Assembly (NCBI RefSeq): GCF_000283155.1
Contig: NW_004454180.1
Span: 16,343,225 to 16,407,224 of the forward strand
Source: Ceratotherium simum simum
Lineage: Eukaryota > Chordata > Mammalia > Perissodactyla > Rhinocerotidae
DNA: 64,000 bases
Direction: 5' to 3'
The position numbers and the translations under genes were made by a program. The notes beneath the pieces were generated by a model that was not told the DNA's origin, searched no databases, and saw only the letters and a program-made list of their open reading frames with translations. Below are positions 23,101 through 31,856 of the stretch, in pieces. How positions within the stretch are numbered: the first letter of the stretch is position 1; each line of letters opens with the position of its first letter.

Positions 23101-23610
23101 CTGAAGGACCAGGGGTCCCAAGACACAGCTCCCAAGAGAGGAATAAATAAAACAAACTTATGAACAGCAAGTGAAACAACTGGCCTGAAGCTCAGCTTCA
23201 CAACAGTAATGTCCTCAAAATACACCCCTCAGTGTGGTTCATGCCTGGGCGGCGAGCACCAAACGTCGCCAGGCACAAGGGAGACAAGATTCCCTTCAGA
23301 GGTCCCCCGGTTTAGAAACCAAACCAGTGGACCCTGCGAGGGTTTCTGGCACCGCGGCCTCTCCCCGGCAGCAGTGCAGGCCTTCGCTCACACACGGGGG
23401 CTGGGAGCACGGCCCCAGCAGAGCAAACGACACCCGTGCATGTGAGCATCATGAGGGGGTGGCGCCCCCCTCATGCCCTCAGGCTTGACCCGGTGCACCC
23501 TCACCTTTGTGCTCCCAGGTGATCCTAGGCATGGGTGCAAAAGCCACCGCCGTCCCAAACACCACGGCGAGGGCGGTGAGCAGCCCCCCGAAGTGGGGGC
23601 ACATCCTCAT
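3273..23610 (-). CDS. SEMA4D: Semaphorin 4D (CD100), complete spliced coding region, 14 coding exons
   Basis: This is a class 4 transmembrane semaphorin. In mammals it signals through plexin-B1/B2 in neural, vascular and bone cells and through CD72 on B cells, and it is shed as soluble CD100. Joining 14 exons gives 862 residues, the length known for the human protein. Seen in the translation: signal peptide at about 1-23, sema domain at about 24-500, and a Cys-rich PSI domain at about 502-553 ([15 protein letters not shown]). An Ig-like domain at about 555-640 has C576, W587 and C624. A Pro/Thr/Ser-rich stalk spans about 650-710, the membrane span is about 735-752, and the tail runs to 862, ending ADSDADGD. 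All junctions are GT/AG and in phase. Met1 (MRMC) has a weak context (C at -3), but the acceptor at 23648 leaves no earlier start in this exon. Residue identities to human are from memory; gene identity is not in doubt. Confidence 0.97.
4199..5029 (-). other. SEMA4D: SEMA4D intron between coding exons 13 and 14
   Basis: An 831-bp intron. The donor at 5029 is GTGAGTTGC and the acceptor at 4199 is TTCCAG. I see no repeat or other feature inside. Confidence 0.85.
5030..5073 (-). CDS. SEMA4D: SEMA4D coding exon 13 (residues 540-554, linker)
   Basis: A 44-nt exon encoding [15 protein letters not shown]. The acceptor is CTTGTCTTGCAG and the donor G|GTGAGT, phase 1. This exon is the branch point between the canonical last exon (at 4198) and the alternative exon (at 1691), both of which begin in the matching phase. 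Confidence 0.96.
5180..5352 (-). CDS. SEMA4D: SEMA4D coding exon 12 (residues 483-539, PSI domain)
   Basis: The exon encodes [20 protein letters not shown] and then [20 protein letters not shown] and [17 protein letters not shown]. Cysteines 503, 509, 512, 520 and 529 form the plexin-semaphorin-integrin module. The acceptor is CACCCACAG. The donor AG|GTACCG is weak at +4 and +5. It is separated from exon 13 by a 106-bp intron. Confidence 0.96.
7911..8420 (+). repeat. LINE L1 3' end fragment
   Basis: The text resembles the end of L1 ORF2 and its 3' UTR. It includes phrases such as ATTCACAACAGCC, AATGGAATATTATTTAGCC, CTAAATGAAATAAGCC and GTACACTTAAAAACG, ending TATTTACCACAATC. It lacks a poly(A) tail because another element begins at once. 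It is an old, 5'-truncated copy. Confidence 0.85.
8421..8830 (+). repeat. tRNA-Glu-derived SINE-like element
   Basis: Bases 8421-8492 align end to end, without gaps, with a 72-nt mammalian tRNA-Glu(CTC) gene as I know it. They share TGGTGGTCTAG, GGTTA, GCTCTCAC with a CTC anticodon, CCCGGGTTC and GTCAGGGAA. The A and B box regions are recognisable but mutated, and the first stem bases no longer pair. About 340 nt of non-tRNA body follow, ending around GGAGTCAGAATCGACTTGGC, a type of tail seen in tRNA-headed SINEs. The body family is not identified. The element is not an intact tRNA gene. Confidence 0.65.
10322..10440 (+). repeat. MIR SINE fragment
   Basis: The stretch from GTACAGCTGGGGAAACTGAGGC, through a degenerate 'GGCCAGTCACGTGCC' block, to GCCAGGATTTGGACC follows the 3' half of the MIR consensus. 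Confidence 0.7.
11201..11316 (-). CDS. SEMA4D: SEMA4D coding exon 11 (residues 444-482, end of sema domain)
   Basis: The exon encodes [20 protein letters not shown] and then [19 protein letters not shown], the last propeller blade. The acceptor is GATCTTGCAG and the donor AAG|GTAGAG, phase 0. Confidence 0.97.
11317..12410 (-). other. SEMA4D: SEMA4D intron between coding exons 10 and 11
   Basis: A 1.1-kb intron containing a complete ERE SINE in antisense orientation to the gene (11469-11714). The remainder shows nothing I recognise. Confidence 0.85.
11469..11714 (+). repeat. ERE SINE (tRNA-derived) with 13-bp target-site duplication
   Basis: The SINE body starts GGGCCTGCCCGGTGGC and has a B-box-like GGTTCGCCAGTTCGG. 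Two 'GGATGTTAG/GATGTTAGCTCAGGGC' segments lie before the A-rich tail. It is flanked by identical 13-bp copies AAATGAAAAAGGA at 11456-11468 and 11715-11727. EREs mark perissodactyl, chiefly equid, genomes. Confidence 0.9.
12411..12633 (-). CDS. SEMA4D: SEMA4D coding exon 10 (residues 370-443, sema domain)
   Basis: The exon encodes [20 protein letters not shown], then [29 protein letters not shown] and TYDVMFVGT. Sequons N379 and N419 are present. The acceptor is CTGCTCTCTCAG and the donor G|GTGGGT, phase 1. It is the longest internal coding exon. Confidence 0.97.
12634..13681 (-). other. SEMA4D: SEMA4D intron between coding exons 9 and 10
   Basis: A 1.05-kb intron that is AT-rich in the middle (12740-13120 and 13290-13440). 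No repeat or RNA gene is recognised. Confidence 0.85.
13682..13838 (-). CDS. SEMA4D: SEMA4D coding exon 9 (residues 317-369, sema domain)
   Basis: The exon encodes [20 protein letters not shown] and then [24 protein letters not shown]...PRPGA. It contains sequon N329. The acceptor is TCCTCCCCAG and the donor GCG|GTGAGT, phase 0. Confidence 0.97.
13927..14102 (-). CDS. SEMA4D: SEMA4D coding exon 8 (residues 259-316, sema domain)
   Basis: The exon encodes [20 protein letters not shown] and then [24 protein letters not shown]...FTPQ. The acceptor is TGTTTCAG and the donor CT|GTGAGT, ending in phase 2. Only an 88-bp intron separates it from exon 9. Confidence 0.97.
14103..15102 (-). other. SEMA4D: SEMA4D intron between coding exons 7 and 8
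   Basis: A 1.0-kb intron with an AT-rich stretch at about 14640-14830. Nothing further is recognised. Confidence 0.85.
15103..15254 (-). CDS. SEMA4D: SEMA4D coding exon 7 (residues 208-258, sema domain)
   Basis: The exon encodes [20 protein letters not shown] and then [19 protein letters not shown] and [16 protein letters not shown] and RVARVCK are hallmark semaphorin motifs. The acceptor GCAG precedes AGCCC and the donor is AAG|GTGAGG, phase 0. Confidence 0.97.
15255..15978 (-). other. SEMA4D: SEMA4D intron between coding exons 6 and 7
   Basis: A 0.72-kb intron with good donor and acceptor. No internal feature is recognised. Confidence 0.85.
15979..16092 (-). CDS. SEMA4D: SEMA4D coding exon 6 (residues 170-207, sema domain)
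   Basis: The exon encodes [20 protein letters not shown] and then [18 protein letters not shown]. The donor is G|GTAAGAAG. The acceptor CCCGGGCCGCTGAAG is weak because purines interrupt its pyrimidine tract. The 114-nt exon is phase 1 at both ends. The human sequence as I know it has Asn at 191 (NSS), whereas this sequence encodes Ser, so the sequon is lost. Confidence 0.95.
16093..16756 (-). other. SEMA4D: SEMA4D intron between coding exons 5 and 6
   Basis: A 0.66-kb intron. Its acceptor, next to coding exon 6, is unusually purine-rich. No internal feature is recognised. Confidence 0.85.
16757..16850 (-). CDS. SEMA4D: SEMA4D coding exon 5 (residues 139-169, sema domain)
   Basis: The exon encodes [20 protein letters not shown] and then [11 protein letters not shown], the typical semaphorin RCPFDP motif. 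It starts on sequon N139. The acceptor is TCAATTGTAG and the donor G|GTGAGT, ending in phase 1. Confidence 0.97.
16851..17608 (-). other. SEMA4D: SEMA4D intron between coding exons 4 and 5
   Basis: A 0.76-kb intron. It contains an LTR-like fragment at 17108-17245 (listed separately) and otherwise unique sequence. Confidence 0.85.
17108..17245 (+). repeat. MaLR-type LTR fragment
   Basis: The run GGATCCCACCCTTATGACC, CCCCATCTCCAAATACCGTC, AGGGCCTCAACATATGGATT and ACACCAACATTCAGCCC follows the 3' part of an old mammalian LTR retrotransposon family of MST/MLT style. The exact family is uncertain. Confidence 0.6.
17609..17707 (-). CDS. SEMA4D: SEMA4D coding exon 4 (residues 106-138, sema domain)
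   Basis: A 99-nt exon encoding [13 protein letters not shown] and [17 protein letters not shown], the CGTNAF signature conserved among semaphorins. The acceptor is TCTCCTTGTAG and the donor CTG|GTAAGG. It is phase 0 at both ends. Confidence 0.97.
17708..19407 (-). other. SEMA4D: SEMA4D intron between coding exons 3 and 4
   Basis: A 1.7-kb intron. A 350-codon open frame on the plus strand (17694-18746) overlaps it and starts antisense inside coding exon 4. It has no domain or splice support and is treated as chance. The coordinate range also includes 19408, the last base of exon 3, as its boundary. No repeat is recognised. Confidence 0.75.
19408..19470 (-). CDS. SEMA4D: SEMA4D coding exon 3 (residues 85-105, sema domain)
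   Basis: A 63-nt exon encoding 21 residues: [20 protein letters not shown], then Q. It is bounded by CTCCCAACAG and CAG|GTAATTT. It is phase 0 at both ends, so skipping would keep the frame but remove a cysteine of the sema domain. Confidence 0.97.
19471..22029 (-). other. SEMA4D: SEMA4D intron between coding exons 2 and 3
   Basis: A 2.6-kb intron. It holds an (AC)n microsatellite at 20081-20108 and possible old L1-like AT-rich text near 21420-21540. The rest is unrecognised. Confidence 0.8.
20081..20108. repeat. (AC)14 microsatellite
   Basis: An uninterrupted AC dinucleotide run of about 28 nt, preceded by TAT and followed by AAAAATG. It is likely length-polymorphic. Confidence 0.95.
22030..22175 (-). 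CDS. SEMA4D: SEMA4D coding exon 2 (residues 36-84, sema domain)
   Basis: The acceptor is CTCTCCCCCAG. The translation includes [20 protein letters not shown] and [13 protein letters not shown], the first blades of the sema propeller. Sequons N49 and N77 are present. The donor is GAG|GTATGG, in phase 0. Confidence 0.97.
22176..23504 (-). other. SEMA4D: SEMA4D intron between coding exons 1 and 2
   Basis: A 1.3-kb intron with an AT-rich middle (22620-22990). No repeat or RNA gene is recognised. Confidence 0.85.
23505..23610 (-). CDS. SEMA4D: SEMA4D coding exon 1 (residues 1-35, signal peptide)
   Basis: The exon encodes MRMC followed by a hydrophobic stretch ([14 protein letters not shown]) typical of a signal peptide, then the start of the mature chain ([12 protein letters not shown]). 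The donor is CACAAAG|GTGAGG. The exon ends in phase 1 and the next exon completes a Glu codon. Confidence 0.96.
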
Positions 23611-23647
23611 CGGCAGGGGCTGCAGCGGGGGCTTCGGCAGTAAGTGC
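23611..23647 (-). other. SEMA4D: SEMA4D 5' UTR part of the first coding exon
   Basis: An acceptor with a good pyrimidine tract (TGCCCTGCCCACAG) ends at 23648, so the exon opens 37 nt before the ATG. The presence of an acceptor means at least one non-coding exon lies further upstream, at a coordinate above 23648. I could not identify that exon with confidence. Confidence 0.8.
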
Positions 23648-26539
23648 CTGTGGGCAGGGCAGGCCACGGTGGGGGTCAGGGGGACGCTGCTCAGAGCCCT
23701 GGGGCCGTGACCTGGAGCGAGGGCGACGTGTGTCTGAGGACCCGCATTTCCCAGCACGACGGGCAAGGCTGGGCCACTCTCGTCACCGCAAATGCCGAAG
23801 GCCACCTGGTTCTTAAAGGGCGTGCTTCTCTACGGCCTTCTGAAGAAACTCTGGAAGAAAGGGTTGACCGTCAGGATGTGTGGCAACAACACCTGCTTTC
23901 TGTCTGCTCAACACCCCCACAGCCCTGCTCTTTTACCACACCCCACGGCAGTCCGCGGGGGGACACACTGGGGGACAGCCCCACACGGACACCGTGCCCC
24001 AGAGCCCAGGATCAAAGCGGGAGCTACAGGAGTCAGTGCGTCCCGCCCCTCAGGCCGGCTGGGAATGCAGGACAGACATGGGACCCAACCTGGGACAAAC
24101 GCCCGCCTGGCTGCCCAGCCTCCTCCCTGTCCAGCTGGTAACGCGATGGAAAGGGAGGGAACCAGGGTTTCAGTTTCCCTCAGAGACCCTGGCTTCCCAA
24201 TTCCTGCAGTGCTCATCCGGGAAGATGGCCGGAGCGCAACACCAGACGGTGCACAGGGGCTGACACACTCACACGTGCAAGCACACACGCATGACCTTGC
24301 TGTGCAGGAGTGGCTGACCTCCTGCAGGGGACAGGGCCACCCCCAGTGGGCCCCTCCCCCAGCCTCGCCTGAAGAAGCCAGCACACCACGGAAACACGGT
24401 CCCGGGCTCCGACGCATCACCAAGGAGACGACCTCACTGGAGACCAGGCCCATGCTGAACACAGACACTGTGGGGCCGGGGTCCGCAGGTCTCCTGGCAT
24501 CCACACTTGGCCCTGGCTCCACGACTGCCAGGAGTCCTGGCTCCCGCCCGCTCAGCCCCATGTGCCAGCTGGAAGGTTCCTGCAGTGAGCTGTAAGATGG
24601 CCCCCTCTGGACCTGTGAATTGGGGCCATCGAGTGCCACAGTTTGCCCCTGACCCAAGGGCCCCGCCAGGATCCCAGCAAGACTCTGAGATGGACTCCTT
24701 CCTGACTCCTCCGGAAGGAGCTTAAACCGAAATGCGGGCCGAGCAGAGGCAGGACCCTCGTGGACCACATTCAGGGAACACAGTTAAGTCACGGCAGAAA
24801 CCCGCACCTCCCACACATGCTGTCCCCAGGAGTCCCCATGCGCGGTCCACGGATGCTTGTCCTCCTCACGCTGAGTCCCTCTTCTGCAACACGGCGGGCC
24901 AGCCTGCCCCCCTCCACGTCTCTCCCCCTCCCTCCATGCCCCTTCCCCCCTCTCGCCCAGAGGCCCCGGGAGTTGGCCATCCTCACCTCCTTCCCTTCCT
25001 TCTGCCCCCACCAAGCCAAACCACCTCCAGGTCTATCAGTCCAACTGACATGCTGAAGCCCTCTCCAAAACCCTCTTCTCAACCCCTCACCACCATTGGC
25101 CTCCTGACTTCACCGTCTCAGAGACCTCTGAGGAGCAGCCTCACTCCCTCCTCAACAGTCCTCTCCCGGCTCAGTCTCCTAGGCCCCACCACCTGCCACA
25201 CACCAGTGTCTGTGCAGCTGCCCGCCCCACGGCTCCCCAACACCTCAGGCCAAGCCAACCCCCCAAAGTTTTGGCTTCCTGTTCACTAGACAAGTCACTG
25301 CCTCCAGGAAGCCCTCCTGGGTCCCTTCTTCATCCCACCTGGGAAGTCACCTCTCATGTCTCCGGTGTCTGGGCTCAACAGGGTCTCCTTTATTTTTCTT
25401 GAATTTATTTTTTATGTGGGCATGGGGCACTATGGCTGCCCTGCTCCACTTCATAAAGGAAGACTCATGGGGGACCTTCCCCATGAGCACTTGCCCACTG
25501 GGGGCCGCTGGGCAAGGGCCGGACGCCGGGCACGGCCAAGCCTCATCTGCTCACTCGCCCTCCTCGCTCAGGCGCCCCTCTGTAATTCCTCTTCTAGGCC
25601 TGAAGGCGTGCCGGGCCAGGCTCCCCATCCACCCAGCGTCTGTCCTCCATCCTGACGTGACCATTAGCCCCTGAAGACAGGGAGCATCCGAGTCCCCCGT
25701 TTTCTCCACGGACTTGTACGTCCTGGGCAGAGGCTGGTGTGTCTTTTCTGCAGAGGTGGCACAGGCATTATTATGTCCAGCTCTGTGTCCTGCAGTCTCT
25801 GTCCCAGCTCCTCAAGTCCGTGGTAGCTCGGACGCAGCCACAGACGCCACGTAAACGGAGGAGCGCGGCTGGGCGCCAAGACAACTATTTACAGAAATGG
25901 GCGCCGGTCTGCAAGCCAAGCCCTCCCTGCGCTGGGGACCCTCGGGGGAGACGGCCAGGGCGGGACCCCCACTCTAAGTGCTACACCAGATGCACGAGGA
26001 AGCCAGCTGGCGGGGAGGGGGAGAAGAGAAGGCCACCGCAGAGGAGCCATGAGTGCTCCCTCCCCTGGAGCCAGCTCTCAGAAGCACTCAGGGCGGGAAA
26101 CACACGTCGCCGTGGGCCCGGGCCCCAGGTGGGGACTCTGCTCTCCTGCCGTCAGCAGGGGATGAGCCACCAGGGGACTCCAGAAGCCCAGGCTGGGTGA
26201 GGTCTCGAACTGTACCGTGTTCCCGACGTGCCCACTCATCAAGCCAGCCCGCGGAGCGTCCAGTGAATGCTGAGTACTCCTGCAGAAACCCTGCAGCTCG
26301 GGACACGAGGCCCCGGGGACAGCCATCTGCGCGGACGATGCCGCGGCTTGGGAGCGCCTGATGACCACCCAGCTCATTCCCCGGTCCATTTCCACCACCA
26401 CCACTCTGATCTCAGGATGCTCCCCTCCCATCCCGACCTCTCCATGGCCTCCTCCCCTTCACCCTGCTTCCGTTCTTGCCGCCTGTGGCACAAATCGCTG
26501 GCTTCCTGTCCCAGCATCCAAGTACCTTCATTGTCACCA

Positions 26540-26940
26540 AGAGAATCTTGATTTTAGCTGGGATGGCAGTGTGGCCAGCTAACCACATCTCCCAGCTTCC
26601 CTGGTGGCAGTTCTGGCTGAAGAACTGTGAACAGAAGATTAGGTAGGAACTTCAGGAGAGCTCTTTAAAGGTGGCAGACTCAGCTAGTGTTGGCATTGTC
26701 GCCTTCAGCCTTTCCTCCTTTTGCCGCCCAGAACTCCAATTTGATGGCCGGAGCTCTGGCAGCCACCTTGTGAACATGAAAGATAAGGGTCTCACTCTAG
26801 GCACAGCCAAGTGGAAATCCACAAGAACCAGGGACCCTCACAACATACTGGAGACTTCACACCTGCTTTCTTATGCCTACTTCTAGACTTGCTAATAAAC
26901 TATTAATCTCTTTAGAGTACTGTTTTCAGATTTTTGTTAA
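26540..26940 (+). repeat. Old MaLR (MLT1-like) LTR fragment
   Basis: The sequence CACATCTCCCAGCTTCCCTGG, then AGCTCTGGCAGCCACCTTGTGAACATG, CTAGACTTGCT and AATAAACTATTAATCTC follows the general plan of an MLT1-type LTR with its polyadenylation signal. The copy is diverged. Confidence 0.5.
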
Positions 26941-27029
26941 CAGCAGTCAGATACAATTCTAAACAGATACAACCTCCCTATAATACATTTACCAAGCTGT
27001 AGCAGTGGCCAAAATAACGTTTTTAATGT

Positions 27030-27250
27030 AAATCAGAGCCTATCATTTCCCCACATGAAATGTTTCTCACTCAGATTTAACTCGAGTGGATGACCTTGGT
27101 CCACCTTCTCTCCAGCCTCTCCCACCTCACACTCCCTCCACCTTTCTGTCCCGGCCACATCTGAACACACGGAGCTTGGCCCGTCTGCAAGGCTGTGCCC
27201 CCTCTGCCTGTCAGCACCATTCAGAGCCTTTCCGAGTGTGTTTGTTCCAG
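27030..27250 (+). repeat. LINE L2-like fragment
   Basis: The text 'AGAGCCTATCATTTCCCC', 'TGACCTTGGTCCACCTTCTC', 'CCAGCCTCTCCCACCTCACACTCC' and 'CCACATCTGAACACAC' has the character of the L2 3' region. The copy is heavily diverged. Confidence 0.4.
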
Positions 27251-27554
27251 AGATCAGTGTGCGAATCCACCACACGGTCTCATCAGTCCACCCAAGAAGA
27301 TGGTTTCTCCGAATGACTGATCAGTAACTGGCAGGGGCTTCCCCACTCTGAGCTCCCAAACAGCTAAGGTTTCCAGAATGCTCCAAATCAAGGCAGTGGG
27401 AAGGGCAGTGGCTGCCGGGGTTGGAGGGGAGGGAGGGATGAACACGGAGGTCAGAGGGTCCTGTCCTGTCAATGTCCCCGCCCCCCACCCCTTATCCCCT
27501 CTACAGTGGGGGTGGTAGGACGGGGATGCTGAGATGGGGGAGGCTGTGCGTGGC

Positions 27555-27645
27555 GGGGAGGGGGTACATGGGAACTCCATGTACTTTCTGCTCAATTTCA
27601 CTGTGAATCCGAAACTGCTCCTAAATATAAAGTTTATTACAAGAA
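27555..27645 (+). repeat. L1 3'-terminal fragment
   Basis: GGAACTCCATGTACTTTCTGCTCAATTTCACTG, continuing to CCGAAACTGCTCCTAAATATAAAG, resembles the last bases of old L1 3' UTRs. Confidence 0.55.
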
Positions 27646-28589
27646 CACACGGGCTCAGAGAGGACCTTCCCGAGCACAGAAGGAGCACATGCGATGTGCC
27701 CCCAGCCTGGGCGCTTTCTGGCTGCGGGTAGAGACAGGAGGCCCACAGGAGGTGTACTTTCCCCTCCAATGTCAACAGGGCCGAGTCTCTGTTGGGAGAC
27801 AGGGTTTGAAGGCCCACAACAAGGACGAGTCCCTACCTAGGACTGAGGTCCCTCCTCTGCGACGTCCACGGATGCACGGAGCCAGGCTCAGGACCCAGAC
27901 GCAGGAGGCGGGAGAGCCCTCCTTGGAATCCGGCACCCAAAACAGAGATGTATCTCAACTCTTACCTCAAACCCAATAAACAACACTCTCAAAGGACAGA
28001 AGGACGAACGTGGGGAGAGGACCCAGCCCACAGGCACGTGCACAAACCCCGGAAGCTAGACAGAGAACAGAGGAAGATGCCCAGCGCTGTGCTGGCAAAC
28101 CCTAACAACAGGCTCTCTGGGGGGAGGGGCTGCTTTGCAACGTATACTGATTTCTGGGGTGTCAACGCTGCCTTCAGACCCCCAACATGACATGCTGAAC
28201 AAGGGACAGGACAGGCAGCAGGGCAGCACACCAGTGACAGCACCCACCACACAGACACAGGGCACGTGGCCTCAAGGGCAGGTAACAGCAAAACACTCAG
28301 GAAGTGGAATTTCTGCATATGTTTACCCTCACCTTTATTTTTAACACGGTTATTTAAGTCTATGTGATTCAGTTTTTGGTAACGGCTGTGTCACTGCCAG
28401 CTCTAGCGCACCGCTGCTGGTAACTAACCGACTCTGAGGACAGATGGAGATGAAACCAGAGCTGTGAGCGAGAGGTCACAGAGAACCACAGCCTGGGAAA
28501 GGGAGGGCGAGCGGGTACACGAACTTTCTGATTAAAGAAACAAAATATTTGGCTGAGGATGGAAGAAAAAATTGAGGGGGCTTCCTAAA

Positions 28590-29560
28590 AGTTGAACAAT
28601 GTGACAGAGATGAAGAAAGGGAGAGAAAAGGTAAGAAAGCTGGGGGATCGATTCAGGGATCCCCCACACCTAACCGACAGGAGTTCCAGATGAGAGCGAA
28701 AACACGAGGAATTACCAGAGAAATAACACAGAGAAAATTCCAGAACAGAAGGACCTGCGTTCACAGAATGAGGTGCCCAGCAACACAATGAATGCACCAG
28801 GCCCCTCGTGGTGAGACCTGAGCTCCTGGGGACCAGGGCAGATGCTGGAAGCTTCCAGAAAACAGGCCCAGACATCACCTCTCAAGAGCCATGCTGGCTG
28901 ACAGCTAGGAGGCAGCAAAATGCCTCTAAAATCCCGAAAGAGCCTAATTTGTCACCTAGAATCCTACATGAAGCCCAATTATGAATCATGTGAGGGCAGC
29001 ACAGAAACACGTTTCTAGCGTCAGTTCTGAAATCTCTCACCTCCCTCACGTCTCTTCTCAGAAAGCTACTACACGACTCGCTCCACCAAACCAAGGGAGC
29101 TGGTTCCCAGGTCCCCCCGAGAAGGAAGGATTGCTGAACAGGAGGCAGGGTGTGCGACAGGAGGAGGGGCGGGGGGAGCGGGAGAGATCGCTCAGAGCTG
29201 CCACGGGTCTGTGCGCCGAAATGCGGGTTACGGGTCTGGCAGAGTCTGAGGATGAGTTAGGAACACAGCCGTTACTAACCCCACAGAAAACAAGGAGTGC
29301 AACATGAAGGAAATGTCCTGGCCCTGCTGTGAGCAATGCTGACACGACACCCATAACCAAAACTGGGGGACGACGGCGCTGGGGGGCTGGGGGAGAGGGA
29401 GCGGGGTCAGAGACCCAGTCCTCATCTTCCACAGCAACATATCGTCAGACAGAGAGTCAGGAAAGACCAGCATAAGCAGTTTGAAGGAAAATACCAAAGA
29501 TGGCTCAAAGAGCTGCAGCTCACTGTCTCGGGGACAGAGGGACAAGACAGAGGCTGCTAC
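28590..29560 (+). repeat. Diverged LINE-like interspersed repeat
   Basis: A long purine-rich stretch includes 'GACAGAGATGAAGAAAGGGAGAG', 'GGAATTACCAGAGAAATAAC', 'TTCCAGAAAACAGG', 'CTAGAATCCTACATGAAGCCC' and 'GCTACTACACGACTCGCTCCACC'. These recall the 3' UTR of old L1 subfamilies. The family and exact ends are not certain. Confidence 0.5.
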
Positions 29561-29924
29561 CTTCTCTCACAAGCTAAGAACTACTGCATTTTAAAATCAC
29601 GTGCATCCATTGCTCTGATAAAAACTAACTAAATGTTAAAAAGAAATCAGTGCTCTGGTTCCCGTGCACTCCTCGCAGCCGGAAGACAGCAGCTCAGAGG
29701 GTCCAGAAGCAGCGATGTGGCCCACAGCAGGCAGCCTTCCCAGGATGGGGAAGTGCGGAGCTGTGTCTGTGCGGCCACACTGGGGCTCACACACTTCTGC
29801 AGAAACAGGATTAGGCACCTAGCGCAGGAGTGCGCTGAGCGGCAGCACAGGCGTTAGTGTAAAACGCAGCTCCGAGAGTGACCAGCAAGGCGTCGGGCGA
29901 CGGGCTCCGGGCCTCGCATGCACT

Positions 29925-30065
29925 CCACACCGCAGGCCGCCCCCAGCCTCTGCACATGCTGCCTCTTCTTCCAGAACGTTCTGCCCCCCAGGAGATCCTG
30001 GTGGCTGGCTCCTTCCCACAGTGACCCTGGCCCCCAGGCGACCTCCTCACAGGCCACCCACCCAC
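29925..30065 (+). repeat. LINE L2-like fragment
   Basis: 'CTCTGCACATGCTGCCTCTTCTTCCAGAACGTTCTGCC' and 'TGGCTGGCTCCTTCCCACAG' follow the L2 3' region ('GCACTTGCTGTTCCCTCTGCCTGGAACGCTC'). Confidence 0.6.
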
Positions 30066-30951
30066 CTCCACGCCCTCCTGCTGGATCTTCTTCATAGCAG
30101 CGTAAGAACCTGAAAATGTCTGTGACGTGGTCCCTTCTGGGGCAGAACCGGGGGGAATGCAAATGTCCCACTCAGAAGACCAAGGACAGCAGAGTGGAGA
30201 GAACCAAGCGAGGCCCCAGTGGTAGGAAGTTTCACAAACACAATGCACAGAAGGAACGGAAATCCGGAAGGGCCTTCACGACCACGGCCCGAGGAGAGGC
30301 TGAGCTGTCCGGCAGAGGCCTCAGCGAGCACCCGCAGACGCCGGGTGGACACTCGCGTTCCTTCCAGACCAGCAGGAATGGCTGCTGTCCACGAGGGCTG
30401 CTCAGACTGGTTCAGGGCAGAAGAGAAAACATTTTTCTTAATCGCTGTGAGCCTGGACCAACCTGGACACCACCGTTCAGGAGCTGGGCGGCCACTCACT
30501 CCCGGCCATCCCCAACCCACCCTGCTGACGGTGAGCGGAGGACGAGAGCCAGTCCTGTCTGCAGACGCACACGGGCCTCCGGGCACGGGCTGCACCCAGC
30601 TCCGCCCCGTGTTTACCTCATAGGCACACGCCAGATTCCCGACAGCCTCAAGGTGACCCCGCCTCTCGTCCCCAAATGGCCTTCAAAAAAGCCCACATGA
30701 ACAGCCGAAGGTCAGGAGGGCCCACGCCACACAGATGCTCCTGCCGGCGAGGGGAACGTGGGGGCTGCACACTCTGCTCCAGGACATCGGGAGGGTTTGA
30801 TGCTTTTCTTTGTCACAAGCACATGTTTTGTATAACTTAAACACCGCTAAGCAGAGCACGCACCACACCACACAGACAAGCTGCCACCGTGCTCCTCCAG
30901 GAACACTGCTGTGCCATCGCTGAGGACATGCGAATTAAGAATCCCAGCTAA

Positions 30952-31133
30952 GGGGCCGGCCCAGCGGCATAGTGGTTAAGTTCACGCGCTCTGCTTCAGT
31001 GGCCCACGGCTCCCAGGCGCAGACATACACCACTCATCAAGCCATGCTGTGGCAGCAACCCACATACAAAATAGAGGAAGATTGGCACAGATGTTAGCTC
31101 AGGGCCAATCTCCCTTACCAAAAAAAAAAAAAC
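30952..31133 (+). repeat. ERE SINE, internally shortened
   Basis: It starts GGGGCCGGCCCAGCGGC and contains GTGGTTAAGTTCACGCGCTC, CAAGCCATGCTGTGGCAGC and ACAGATGTTAGCTCAGGGCC, then an A-tail. At about 180 bp it is shorter than the other copies and has a single 'GATGTTAG' segment. Confidence 0.88.
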
Positions 31134-31489
31134 AACACAGCTGAGATATTCAGATGGAAACAACTGGGTAAAGTGCTGGTTCTGCTGCTCTTGGGCATTT
31201 CTGAGAAGCGGAGGGAGGGAGCTGGGCGTCAGGAGCACATCTCCTGGTGTGAAGGGCTGCCTGTCACAGAAACAGGAGCCCATTAGGAAGACAGGATCCC
31301 ACGTCACCCCCATTACCTCCATGTAACCTCACCAGTTCATTAGAAGAGCACGGTCCCACTTTACATGTCAGGAGAATGGAACCCACGGGGGCTCTGAGCC
31401 CATCACGCAGTGCCTGTCAGTGCCTGTCACACGCAGCTTCCCACCCGAGGGCCCTTGAATCAAGCCAGGGGGCCGTGGCGGAGAAAACA

Positions 31490-31856
31490 GGCATGATCGT
31501 GTTTCTGTGTGTGCATGCACGTGTATGTGTGTGCACCTGTGTATGTGGGTGTACATGTGTATCTGTGCACACACGTGTACATACAGGTGTGTGCATGTGT
31601 ATATTTTTGCACAAGTGTGTATGAGCATGTGCATGTGTATATGTATGCATTTGTTTGCACCTGTATGTGTGCATCCATGTATGCATGTGTATCCATGCAT
31701 TTGCATTTGTGCATGTGCATTGTGTATCTATGCATGCATGCATATGTAAGCATTCATGTTTGCATACATCTGTAGGTGTGTGCATGAGTATGTTCATGTG
31801 CACATCTGTGTGTGTGCATCTGTGTGTGTGCATAGGCATGTGGTGTGTGCTCTCTG
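31490..31856. repeat. TG/CA-rich alternating purine-pyrimidine block
   Basis: About 370 bp of degenerate TGTGTATGTGTGCA, TGCATGCATGCATATG and similar text. Alternating purine and pyrimidine dominates. Overlapping frames on both strands stay open and give Cys/His/Met/Thr-rich peptides purely as a result of composition. Confidence 0.85.

Noticed and set aside
23611..23805. Longer SEMA4D N-terminus from an in-frame ATG at 23805
   Set aside because: A clear acceptor at 23648 separates it from the exon, and the MRMC start at 23610 followed by a signal peptide agrees with the known protein.
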